From Davidsoniella eucalypti (taxonomy: Eukaryota > Ascomycota > Sordariomycetes > Microascales > Ceratocystidaceae): DNA of 44,298 nt. The notes under the pieces are model-generated. The model ran no database searches. It was not told the origin of the DNA and saw only the letters and a program-made list of their open reading frames with translations. Positions within the stretch are counted from its first letter, which is position 1, and every line of letters begins with the position of its first letter. The DNA is taken from NCBI GenBank assembly GCA_004009845.1, contig RMBW01000162.1:1-44298 (forward strand), given 5' to 3'. Position numbers and translations under genes: made by a program. Below, one piece after another: positions 20,389 to 31,851 of this stretch.

Positions 20389-21670
20389 CCAGCCCTACCA
20401 GAAATTCTAAGCAGAACGCCACCCTCGGAAGTCCGAAAGGCGTGCTGGCTTTGCTGCGCCACAGAAGTTTCTGCTCGGATTAAACTAGAATAGTGGCTGT
20501 TAACACCGAGGTTTATCAGATTTGATTAGTCAGACAGGTTAGAAATTTTGCGTCACAGGCCACATACAATTTTTATTGTTGATTGTTGTTGTGTTTGTTC
20601 CTGTTTTTAGAAGGCTGTTCTTTGCATTCATATGTACCGAATTTCTCTTTCTGGCCGATGTCTTGCTTGTGTGTGTGTGTGTGTATATGATAGTTCGTAT
20701 AGTATTACTTGTATAACTAACTAAGAATTCTAAGGGAAAAAATAATCATCCAAGACAAACAAAATAGCCAAAGCGGCAAGCGACGGATAACCAACAAAAT
20801 TCAGACTACTAGAGAAAAAAAGAACAATAAAAACATAACGGGGAAAAAAGTGTTCCTGCTAAATGGAATCCCCAGCCAGCACAGGCCAGCGATCCATTGT
20901 ATTAAGACGGCGCTATATTTTATTATTATTTACTATTAGTCTAGAGTCCTGCTTCTTGTGATTGTTTTTCTTTGCTTCTTATTCTTCTCTTTTTGACTAT
21001 TGTTTTGTGATGCTTTCTATATCTGGCTTTTCCAGCCACAACGAGTGACACTAGCAACTTCCAATAACACCCAAAACCGCAATAATACGAGTCACTGCAA
21101 ATAGAGCCTAGCTTTGTTTCGCCCGGCAGTATCAACACCGCCTTTCAGCGCCAGAGGCTCGAGCTAACACCACCAAAAATATCCCACGCATTGTATTCGT
21201 CGTCATTTCTATTTTTGCTTTTGCTTCCTTTTGTTTTCTTTTGGCCTGCCGCGCTTCGCAGCAGCGACTTATCAGTTTTTTTTTTCTACGGGGCGCTGCT
21301 TATGTTTGTGACAAGGCTATCCGGTCGAGCAGCCGATTGTTTATTTGCGCCATTGCGTTTGCACCTGCAGCTGCCGCCACTAATCACATCACCCATCTCT
21401 ACAAAATTCACAATATTTCCTCTTTCACTTTCTTTGCCAGCCGATTTCTTACCGCGCGGTGATCGGCACTTCGCCCACCCACTCTCCCGCACTAGCCGGG
21501 ATTGATCTTATCTGATTGATCAATTGCGTCTGCCGGATCGTGTTTTTTTTACTGGCTTTTGCTTCCTTCTTTAAGTAAGGCAGTTCACCCGCCGGTCCCG
21601 TCCCCTCTCTTTTTCTCCTCCTTCTCTTTGCTCCAACGCACACGATCACACATCCACACATTCATTCACA

Positions 21671-21719
21671 TCTGTCTGTTTGCTTGCTTGCCTGCTTGTT
21701 TGTTTGTTTGTCTGTCTCT
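21671..21719. repeat. TTGC/TTGT tetranucleotide microsatellite in the regulator leader
   Basis: An imperfect run of TTGC, CTGC and TTGT units ends nine bases before the ATG of the Zn2Cys6 regulator. It is probably within its 5'UTR. Confidence 0.75.
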
Positions 21720-21728
21720 TCTGCCATC

Positions 21729-24700
21729 ATGTTTGAAACCATCAATCCCTCCTCCACAACCTACGCCGCCTCGTCGTCAACGTCAGGTGCTGCTGCGGCA
21801 GTTTCTGCGTCGGTCGATGACGAGGGCACCTCGCCGGCCTCTACTGACGACCACCATCACGACGACTCCCGCCCCCGCAAACGCCAGCGAGTGCGCCTCA
21901 GCTGTCTCGAGTGTCGCCGGCGCAAACTGTCATGTGACCGCGGCTTCCCCTGTCAACGCTGCACCAAGAGCGGCACCCCCGAACGTTGCCATTACGAAGG
22001 CCAAGACGGCTCCGTTATCGATGCTGCCGCCACAGCCGTTACTAATGGCTCTCCCGTGATCCCTCGCCTCGGCCCTCGCCCTTCAGTAGGCCTCGACCCC
22101 GACGTCGTCATTCGCGAAGCTCCCCGGGACCTAGACCGTATCCGTAAGATGGAGTACGAGATCGCCGCTCTCAAGACACAGCTCGCCAGACAAGCCGAAA
22201 CTGCCATCAGCGCAGCAACTAGCGCAACCGCCACCACAAGTACCCCAGGCACACAAAAGGGCGAGTCCAACGGCGCCACCAGGGGGTCACACACGCCAGA
22301 TCGCCATCACAACCGCTCATTGACGGGCGATGCCTCCGAGAAACTACTTCAGTCCTCTGAAAAATCACTCGTCGAAATGAATTGTCCCGACGGCCTACTA
22401 GACAAGGAGCTTCGGTTTTTCCGTGGCAAGGAGTTTCGCACACGGTACTTTGGTCCTGCCAACGCTACAATGGCCTTCTCAGAAGTATGTCTACATCACA
22501 GTCTCGTCCTGTTCCTCCCATATGCACCCCCAACGAGCAAAACATCATCTGATCCCACTTGGCCCACTTGCCGCTGCTATCAAAGCGTCTGCTTCCCCGT
22601 ATATTGACACAGACTAACCCGTCTCTCTAGCTCAACGGTCTATGTCCCTTCATGAAAGAGACCGCCGAGGAATGGCTCAAGCCTGCCCGCATGCAAGGTC
22701 GCAAGGACAAGCGTAAACGCCAAGACTACCAAGACATCAAGTTTTCCATGCATGACTCCGACCTAGAAGCTCTACTACCACCACGTGAGGAAACAGATGC
22801 GCTGGTCACGTGCTACCTCGACCAATTTGAGCAGCTACATCGCATTGTCCACATTCCTTCCTTCCTTCGCGACTATGCCGCCTTCTGGGGCGAGTCCACT
22901 GACGACTCGAACGGTTCATCTTCGACTCACGCACAGCCGCCGCCCCAGCGGCCTGCAGCCATGACAGCCCTGGTGCTTTCTATGTTGGCTGTCGGGAGCT
23001 CCTTGCATACTAAAACGCCCGTCCGCTTCATCGGCATGATCAGTGCCGCTCGCTATTCCGCAGGTCGCTGGATCGACGCTGTTGAACGCTGGCATGGCGT
23101 GCAAAGCTACAAGCACCGCCGTCTTATCCACTACCAGATCGCCTGTCTGCTGTATCTTGGAAAGCGCTTAAATACCATCAAGAAGAAGCGCTTCTGGACC
23201 GGCAGCGGCTCTCTCATCCAGGAAGGAATTGCGGTTGGGTTACATCGAGATCCAGGAGCCATGAACAATCGGATCTCACCATTCAACCAGGAGATGCGTC
23301 GCCGAATCTGGGCTACTATCCAAGAATTCGATATGCAGGCGTGCTTCGACTATGGCTTGCCGACTTTACTGAGCCAAGTACACTGCGACGTAGCCCCGCC
23401 AGCTAACCTAGACGACGACCAATTCAACGAAGACTCTGTAGAGCTGCCGGCCTCGCGCCCTGTCAAAGAATATACATACAGCAGTTATCAACACATCGCT
23501 CGCCAGTCTCTGCCTCTCCGTCTTGAGCTCTCGCGCATCCTAAGCGGTCCGCCAGGCGAGACCGAATACGATATGGTGCTTCGCTACACCAATGACTTAA
23601 CTCAAGAAATCGACGCCCTGCCGTCTTGGGAAAGCGACACTACACACGCTGCCAAAAAGCCCTTGTTGGCGTATACTTTACTGCATATCCAACTTCGCCA
23701 ATATATCCTTCCACTGCACCAACCATATCTCAAGCTACGCAAGTCAAACTCTAAGTACCAGTACTCGGAAATAATATATTATAATGCCGCCAAGGACATG
23801 GTTCTGCTTCATGAGAAGCTTTACGAACAGAGCGTTCGCACTCTAAATTTCTTGCGAGAAGATGCTCTGACCATGGCTATCAATCTTTGTAGCGTCACGT
23901 TGCTACAACCAAGAGGTAAGTGGTTTCTTTCTCAAATCGATACGTCTCGTACCGTTCTAACAATTGCCTTCAGGCTCAACCAACATGATCATGATCAACG
24001 CTCAACACACTGTAACTTTACTCCAGCAGTGCATTGAAATGAAACGAGATCGCCTCTTGCGATGTGGCAACAACGAACCATGGGGCTTCTGTATCATGTG
24101 TTCGGCTCTTGGTCTTCTACAGACGCATCTAGGTCTCAAGACAGCCGACCAGGCTAAACAATGGGCTAGCGAGCAGTTCATGGATCTTCACTACAAGATT
24201 GTCGAGAACCAAGCACCAGAACCTACTATGCTTCAGGTTTCTTCTGCTCCTGGTCCAGTCGAACTCCAGGTGCGCAGAAATTCAGTATATTCTGTCTGAC
24301 ACAAACAAAGGCTAACTTTGCTTACTTAGGGTCTCTCATACCCCCTCAGCATGGATATGGCATCCAATTCCGCCGCTGCCGCTGCTATTATCGCCCAGAC
24401 TTGGTCTCCTATGGACGTCGATGCCTCCCGTGCATCGCAATCTGCGATAACTATTTCTGCAGCCGAGGTACGTGCTTCATCTTCTCATCCCCGTCATCAT
24501 GATCATAAAAACCGTCGCCCTTCCCAAGACCGCGGCCGCTTAAATTCCATGCCATTTTCTTCTTCTACTTCTTCTTCCTCTGCGGCTTCCTTGGCATCTG
24601 CCACGTCTTCTCTGCTTACTACTTCTGCTTCTTCTACTTCTGGCACTGGTTCGGGTCCTACAACTACTGCTACTTCTATCCAGTCCATTCGCGATATTCT

Positions 24701-25244
24701 GCCTCTAGCTCCGAACCTACCCTCATCAATGTCCTCAGCTGCTGTGATCTCTCCGCCCATTACTTCAAACTTGACCCCTCCCACTTCCAACCTGTCATCA
24801 ACTTTATCATTGCCAGATCCGCTTTTCTCCCCATCGCCTGAGCTCTCGCACTCGGGGACTGCATCGGCCTGTTCCACTTCCACGCCAGCGTCAACCGGAA
24901 GCATCTGTGCCATTGGTACATCGACAGCTTCCGGAATCTCTAGTGTGGGTGCCAACGGAACTATCCAGAGAGCCACGGTCATGCCGCGGTTCACGTCAGC
25001 TTCGGCCATGGCGTCCTTGGCAGCAGGCTGTGCAGATCTACTTCCTTCGCGTGCCGGTGGTGGTACACACGGAGCTGATAATGATGAAGATGTTAACGCT
25101 GTCAATAACCCGTTTAACCCATTACTAAGACCTCTGCTTCACCAGGCCCAGCCAACGTTCAATGCCGACTTTAGCTTAGAGCTCTTGGGACTGAACTTTA
25201 ACGAGATCTGGGGAGAATCATGGAACGGCATGAACGGGCCGTGA
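21729..25244 (+). CDS. Zn2Cys6 transcription factor with fungal-specific TF domain
   Basis: Four exons are inferred: 21729-22484, 22631-23915, 23974-24269 and 24330-25244. Introns begin GTATGT, GTAAGT and GTGCGC, end CTAG, TCAG and TTAG, and all keep frame, giving 1,083 residues. The start MFETINPSS is the ATG just after the TTGY microsatellite. Residues about 58-90 carry the Zn2Cys6 cluster CLECRRRKLSCDRGFPCQRC followed by TKSGTPERC, preceded by a basic PRKRQRVR stretch; a helix-forming linker (DRIRKMEYEIAALKTQLARQ) may be a dimerising coiled coil. Exon 2 holds the fungal-specific transcription factor domain (YQIACLLYLGKR, SLIQEGIAVGLHRDPGA, MRRRIWATIQEFDMQACFDY, GLPTLLSQVHCDV). Exon 4 is S/T/P-rich with an acidic, hydrophobic C-terminus typical of an activation region. 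It is a nuclear DNA-binding regulator; its targets are unknown. It is divergent from the DUF3500 gene. Confidence 0.92.
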
Positions 25245-26460
25245 AGATGAACTTCTACTTTTGAAACATATATTTCAAACGAGGGAAGATCAAAGAGAGA
25301 GAGTAGGTTATAATGTTGCATGCAGTGCTTCACAACTCAACTCACACATACAAGAGAAAAAGGACAAAACAAGAAAGAGAAAATCAGCCAAAAGAATGGA
25401 AGCGCAAGACTCGCTCACAAACAGCATATTGCAAAATAACAAGAAGAAGACTGTGTTAAGGAAGCCAAGAAGAACAAGATAAAGGAATTGCTGCTGTGAG
25501 TATTTCTTGGGCAACTGATCATGTTTGATGCTGATGAACTTGGTGAACGTCACGTACCGTTGGCCAGGCTGCAAAAGAAGAAAAAAACCCAAAATAAATG
25601 AAACAGGAGAGTGTGTTGAGCGAAAAAAGTCTGTGTATTATTATTACTTTTCTTCTTCTTTTTTTTCTAAGCTTTTTGTTTCTTCTTTTCTTCTTCTTCA
25701 CGTTCCGTTCAGCGTCGTATTCTTATTATTCTTTTCCCTTTATCTTGTTATCGATTCGTCACAACTTTAGCTATTGCTCGATAAACAAGTATATCCCATA
25801 CTTTCGCGAATCGACGACTTCTTCTTTCATTATTGCGATACCAACCCGACGATTCTATCCGCCGAGGTATCTCAAAGGTTCTTCTTCTAGGTTGAAAATC
25901 TAGACCTCTTTTTCTTTCCTTTACTTCAGTCCTCTCTATATTCACATCTCTTACTTAGCGTTTTGGATTCCTCTCTCTCCTCATATGTTTCTCCTTCTCC
26001 ATGGGATCTTTCTGTACATTTCACCATCTCCAATCTTGTACTTTTCTTGGCTATCCTTGGCTATTATGTTTTATATCAGCCCGAGAAGACTTTCCTGTCT
26101 TTGTTCATTTTCCTTGTTTTTTGGTACTACTGCTACTACTACTGTATCTATCATATCGATGGATTTCACTCTATATATGTTGATACCAGGCACTTTTTCA
26201 CAGAAGACACATATACCCATTACTATCTCTGGTGCCTACCTAAAATTTGATACCCATTCATTTCTGTTGCTACTGTTCCAATTTGTCTTCTTCATCTTGA
26301 ATCCTCGATCAAAACCTTGCGTGCTTGTTCTTCTTTGCTTGTGATCTATTGCTCAAACTAAACTATGAAAACGTATAAAAACCCCCCAAAACTAAACTTA
26401 AAAAAATGGAACAACCCAGATCAATATCTAGTTGTTCCAGCTACAACCAGCAATGGACAA
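25245..26460. other. Intergenic, pyrimidine-rich
   Basis: 3' flank of the regulator, then strongly T/C-rich DNA. The hydrophobic frames read here (for example 25985-26344) are by-products of T-richness. No gene is supported before the tRNA. Confidence 0.6.
26400..26439 (-). terminator. Hairpin plus T7 downstream of tRNA-Cys
   Basis: On the minus strand, 21 nt past the tRNA end, a perfect 9-bp inverted repeat (TGGAACAAC / GTTGTTCCA, 15-nt loop, 26407-26439) is followed directly by seven T (26406-26400). There is no earlier T4, so RNA polymerase III should transcribe the hairpin and stop at T7. Confidence 0.6.
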
Positions 26461-26531
26461 GCTCAGAACCGGAGTCGAACCGATGACTTCAAGAACTGCA
26501 GTCTCGCACGCTACCACTGCGTCATCTGAGC
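26461..26531 (-). tRNA. tRNA-Cys(GCA): tRNA-Cys (GCA)
   Basis: The 71-nt minus-strand sequence folds as a full cloverleaf. The acceptor stem GCTCAGA/TCTGAGC has 7 perfect pairs. The D arm is ACGC-AGTGGTA-GCGT. The anticodon arm is CGAGA-CTGCAGT-TCTTG with T33 and anticodon GCA. The T arm is ATCGG-TTCGACT-CCGGT. A and B box promoter motifs are internal (TAGC...GTGGT and GGTTCGACTCC). No intron is present. Confidence 0.97.
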
Positions 26532-28666
26532 TAGTTGCTGCTGATCACGGAATATCGGCCGCTATAGCAATATTTATAGTGCAGCTGACTCGGCGGTCGT
26601 CTTTAGGATATGGTTTGCCATCTGGAACACACAAAAACTACGGTTGTATCTAATCCGGCGTTGTATGATCTTGGTAATTCAGGCAGACGATAAAACTAGC
26701 CGAGTCAAGTTAAGTAGCACGGAGATGCGCCTCATATTTGTCCGGAATATGGCTCCAAACGAATAGTCTCCAAATCTACTCAGATTTGTCTGGCCTCTAT
26801 CGTTTTCACAGTCGTTCTTCTCACTATCTTTATCGTTGTCACAGACCAGACACGTCGTTATGGCGTTGTAGTGTCTAAGCTCTTTTGTAGTCCTTGTGAT
26901 GTCTCTTGCCATCTTTACCGGAGGGTAGAAATCCTATTTCCTCCGTTCCATATTGTCCTTAATAACTACCTAATGTTGCCTTCCTCTATACCTACATGTG
27001 CTCTAGCTATGGGCATGGAGTTTTGGTTGGTGCTTTCACTACTGCTCGCCTGAGTAAGATGTCAAAATGTATCAGCAGAAGCTTCAAATGGTTAGATAGA
27101 TTTTATCAACCCCTGACGTCTGGCAAATTGATGTTGTTCACGGCGTTGGAGCTGATAGTCACAGCCATGTCTTAACCGGCGCCGAAGCATACGCCAAGTA
27201 CCGACGTATAGCTACCGATTTCTGGATCTCTGATATCATTTCTGTATAATAGGGATTTCCAGCCAGCCAGTATACTTGACGCTCTACATGCACGTCAAGT
27301 AACCACTGATATAAATGACGTTACGTCTGCCGTAGCCGCTGGCAAGATGTCTCCGCTTCTCGTTCCGAAATGGGCCAATCCATCGTACATCACTATGAGC
27401 AACATCTACACTGCCTTAAGTCGCTATCGGAAAAGTAAAGAATAGGTATGGGGTACATTATATCCTACATATCTTGCCTTTCTTGAACCTGCACTGGGAA
27501 ATACAGCCAGGTCAGCAAATATAACTGTCAAAATAAAGACGCCCAAACTCAACTAATATATTGGCGCTTCAATTACATTCTCATTTATATGCTCACCATA
27601 TTTCTGTAGACCCTATTGATCACTCATCATGTTCGAGCAAGCGTGATATGTATGTATCTTCCTAATGTTTTTCACCTTGCCTTGGCTCTAGGGTTTTTTT
27701 GGAATATGACATCGACCGGCTATTTCCGTCCACATCGTCCGGAACACACAGAAACTAGTGTATGAAGCGTATGACGTTAAAGGTATGTTCCGTCCTCATA
27801 AAAGTTCAAGTATGTAGATGTTGAGTATAATCAAGCCAAGTCAGACATAACATGCTATTCCGGTAAAATAACTGTAGGTAAACGTTAAAGAATAAGTACA
27901 ACTACAAATTCGAATCATCATGATACAGTCAGTCCCATTATTTGTTAAAAGCTGATGTCCGGATTTCATATGTTGCCATTCAAAAGAAAAACAAGTCACC
28001 GGATAGACTGGAATTTCATTCATATCAAATGTTGTGTTACACGCACTTACTTCTGTTTTTTTTCCCTTTGGTTGGAGTGAACAAGTAAGCCAAACAAAAC
28101 GGCAAATGATTCAATGGGGTCATTGTATGTACATCTATCATAGTACAAGACAACAAGCACGGTGACAAAACAGCTCATTCATCATGATTAGTTCATCGTA
28201 GTCCAACGTATAAGATACCCTTTTTCTCCCCCGCGTCTTCCGTCGGTTTATCATTGTGGACGTCATAAGCAATAAAGCCGTTTGCTTGAAAACAACGGCA
28301 ACTTGATCTTCCATGTCAGACTTACCAACTCTGACATCTTTTCTTGTACGTAATTCTTATCACATGCATTATTGATATCATGGATGGTAACACAATCTTT
28401 CTTCTCTTGGTCTCTCACCTTTAAGGCCATCCTCCCATACTAATATTGGTTCCCGTTTGATTATATTTCAAATTCACATTCTCAAATCCAGCTGACCATA
28501 TATCCTTGAGTGAATGGAGATCTTGAATTCATATTGGAAGTGATATTTCGATATATAACATAAAAGTGTATTTATTGGTTCTTCTTTGCAAGTTCAGCTA
28601 CAATATTGGAAAATCCTAATAAACAAGTTTTACACAAGCAGATATCCAACCTAGGATGACATCTTG

Positions 28667-28678
28667 TAGGGTTAGGGT
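28667..28678 (-). repeat. Two perfect telomeric hexamers, interstitial
   Basis: TAGGGTTAGGGT on the plus strand equals (ACCCTA)x2 on the minus strand. It is isolated within the gene-free stretch. It could be chance, a binding site, or a telomerase-RNA template (see findings). Confidence 0.6.
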
Positions 28679-31600
28679 ATATACAATTTCCAGCATTTCT
28701 TTCTAGCTGAATGATAAAATAGGGCAATGCTTTATTAGGATCTACACGCCAACGAATTCGGGAACTTAAACGATCTCTCCAGAATGTTCAGGGTGTAGAC
28801 TTGATATATATATATATATAAACTCCATTTTCAAGTATTTATTAGTAGATGTACATAACTACAGCTTTGTTTTGCTAATTACTTTATTTGACAAACATCT
28901 TCAAATTAAAGAGTACCAAAACGAAACTCGGAAACAGCATTCACTACGATATATAGAGCGAAAAGGCCTTGTTTTCAGCGATGCCGTCCCTCTTTTCTTG
29001 TAATCTTCTGGTTCAGCCCCTCAGAGAACCAGTGGTTTCGTAAGATTTGGTACAAGCTTAGTTGAGGAGAGGAAGAAGAAGGCCAGCTTGCTCTTTGCGA
29101 TCTTCTTTTCGGAAAATTTAGGACATTTAGAAATACAGAAAATAAAAAGGGTCTTTAGCTTGGTGGTGGCGTAGAAGAAAACTCACTTTAAAAGGGATCT
29201 TTCGTGTTCCTCCCCTGGATCTTGACCAGATAATAACGAATTCTATCAATATCAATACTTTTTGTTGCCTATTTTCATGTTTCGCATTCCATTCTGCAGA
29301 CTCCAAGGGGCTAGAGGGAACTGATAAAAATGATGTGAAAGTGAATAAAGAATTAGTTCAGCCCAGCTACAAAAATGTAGGTTAGCCCCTGGAGCTAAGA
29401 GTCCCCTAAGAAGCCACGAGAACAAGCCCAGAATGTCAAAAGAATTCTATTACTAGTTTGGCGCCGCTTATCATATCTGGACTAATATTCAAGTCACATC
29501 CTTCGTGATCTGAGATAAGCACATTGGAGACAAATTACTACTGGTAAAGGATATCTCCATGAGGAGCCGAAACAAGTGGCGTAAATGATATTAACGTGCA
29601 TGTACGTATAGATACAATTGACGTCTAATCGTCCCTAAAAAATAGAAACTGCCCACTTGGGTTACCTAGATATAGGATTGCCAAAAAAGAAACATGGTTC
29701 ACTTCTGCTTGTATGGTTATAGAGTAGGGAGTTAGACAACGTTAGTTTATTGTTTATTGGTAGACAAACACGGACACAGACAGTTGCAGCTTACCCTGAT
29801 ATATCCTTGGTAGACCCTAATGGATATACAAAGCAGAGACACCAAATGCCCGTAGAAGGAAATAAAGGTCAGAGAGTATATACATATGTAAGGTAGCTTG
29901 GTAACAAAAAAGAAATAGCCTACTCTTACATTGATTTCGATTTCTAAATGCTACGAGCATATACAGTTGCATTTTGGCATGGAAAAAGATACGCCAAAAA
30001 GCTCGAGCCCTTTCTATTCGGAAAGCTGTTTCTTAATGGTTGTCTATCAAAAAATCATGTAGCTGGTCCCTGCTGGGGCGTACTAATTCATCTTGAATAG
30101 ACAGGCGCCATGAAACAGACAAATGGGGTTCCTGGCAAGAAGTATAATTCTAAACAGGGGATGGTGGAAAATATCGATGAATATACTGAAATCTATAGTG
30201 ATATTGATGCTGGGGTGACCTGAAGAGAGCGGTCGGGTCGTGCTCATAAATGGAACAACTGATCAAGGGTTTGATGCGTGTCGTCGACTACAAGAAATGG
30301 AGAAAGTGTCTAAAGACAGGTGCAAACCATGGGCATGAGAACTCAGAGAGGCACGATACTCGTATAAAGCTCACGAGTAAGTTGGGAGGTAAACCAGGAG
30401 CATACAAATTCGATGTGCTAAAGTGAAGATATTCATGACAGCCGGAGAGGCTACATCCGAGGATGAAGGAAGACAGATGTAGTGTTGTATTTGTATGATG
30501 TTGAGGTTGGAGTCTAATATGTAGATACGTTCCCTGCAGGGGATACAAAAGGTGACATTCGCAATGTTGTCAGGGATGGAGCGAAACGAAATATGCTATT
30601 GAACTGTTTTGAGATAAGATTTGAGTTGTAGCGCGTGGTAGAGTATCACTGTTACAACGGACAATAAGGAATAGAGACATATAGTTGTACTAATAATTAT
30701 ACCTGAGTTCTGGAAACCCGGAAATGGAGATCGGGACGTGACCTGGACTAAAGAAGTGGCGATGGGAAGCGAGAACAAATTGGGGCCCTGGTTCATAACC
30801 CATAGTCTAACTGACAACAAAGGGAAACATACGAGATGCGGTGGATTGGCGCAAGTCGTTGACGCGGCTCATTTAGATGAATATGTGAATAGTGGATGTT
30901 GTTGATAGACCAACTGACCTGATATAGATATTGATAGGTGGATGTCAAGAATTAGCTGAGATCAACGCTTGAATATAGCTAGTCTGACATGTATCAACCC
31001 GCAAAAATCAACAGTAAAGCCATTAAAACATGCTATACGGTGTAGGATGGCTAAATGAGGCTCGGTTGTTTATCGTGAAGATGGAAAAGGCTAGAGCTTG
31101 TTTGGTGCCTTGCATGATGACGGCTGACTAGGCAAAAAGAGCAGTTACTTGCATTTTACTTCAGCTTCCTACCGTTGTTTTGTGGGGATCGTTGCTATCA
31201 GGGAAATGACCCCTTTCTGGCAAAGTGATTGTAGCTGCTCTAAATACTAGAAACCAGGGTTGTTCGTGCTGTGTTTACACGCGATGTCTACACACTGTCG
31301 TGCCTGAGTAACTACTTCTTTAGGATAATGTTTACCAAGTCACGTGTACAATACTTAGTCGTTCCTGGTTTCATATTCGTAGCCTTATCTCGAGCATCAC
31401 CATCGCTTATGGAGTGGTCTCTTCAACGTGGAAGCCAACTTATGTGTGCATCAAGGTCCGTGGGCTATTTTCCCTCTTGTTTTAATCTTTTTTTTTTGCT
31501 TGTGATTTCTGATCCCCCCCTCATTGTTTCTCCTTTCCGTTCCTTCGTTACTAGCTTGCTTCCTTCAAACCTGGCTAGGCCCTAAACCCAAACCCAGAAC

Positions 31601-31830
31601 TTTGGCTTTTGACATCCCGTTTGGCGCCCAACAAGAGACTCACAGAACAGCTCTCCCTGCCCTGTTTATCTAGTAAGCTAGTCACGCCCAAGTTCGTAGA
31701 AGACCCCACTACGAATTCATCATCACCGACAAATTGGACTAAAAGCCCTTCATTGTAAAGTAGACAAGGCAGCTAGGCCATGGACACCAAGTGACCGCGC
31801 TCTAATAGGGTCCGTTTGGTAGAGACTGTA

Positions 31831-31851
31831 ATTCCGATTCCGATTCCGATT
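31831..31851. repeat. ATTCCG short tandem next to a TE-end-like motif
   Basis: AATTCCGATTCCGATTCCGATT contains three ATTCCG units. It is preceded at 31806-31825 by TAGGGTCCGTTTGGTAGAG, which resembles terminal sequences of some small DNA transposons. No inverted partner was found, so only the tandem itself is claimed. Confidence 0.5.

Larger units (their letters stand above)
18978..21728. other. Long divergent intergenic region with GATA-site cluster
   Basis: No supported gene in 2.75 kb between divergent DUF3500 and Zn2Cys6 genes. It contains at least six copies of TCTGATA or its complement between 19943 and 20523, a (TG)n run near 20668-20684, an A-run at 20270-20280, and a pyrimidine-rich leader towards the regulator gene (about 21190-21720). 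Confidence 0.6.

Noticed and set aside
24503..25105. 200-codon minus-strand frame inside the regulator gene
   Set aside because: Shadow of the S/T-rich exon 4; E/V/A-rich composition is what the complement of TCT/TCC/GCT codons gives.
25985..26344. 119-codon hydrophobic frame, apparent membrane protein
   Set aside because: Arises from T/C-rich DNA; three overlapping frames look equally hydrophobic and none has a known domain.
28313..28337. 8-bp hairpin ATGTCAGA/TCTGACAT as an independent RNA gene
   Set aside because: Several such hairpins are expected by chance in 44 kb; mentioned only as context for the telomerase-RNA idea.
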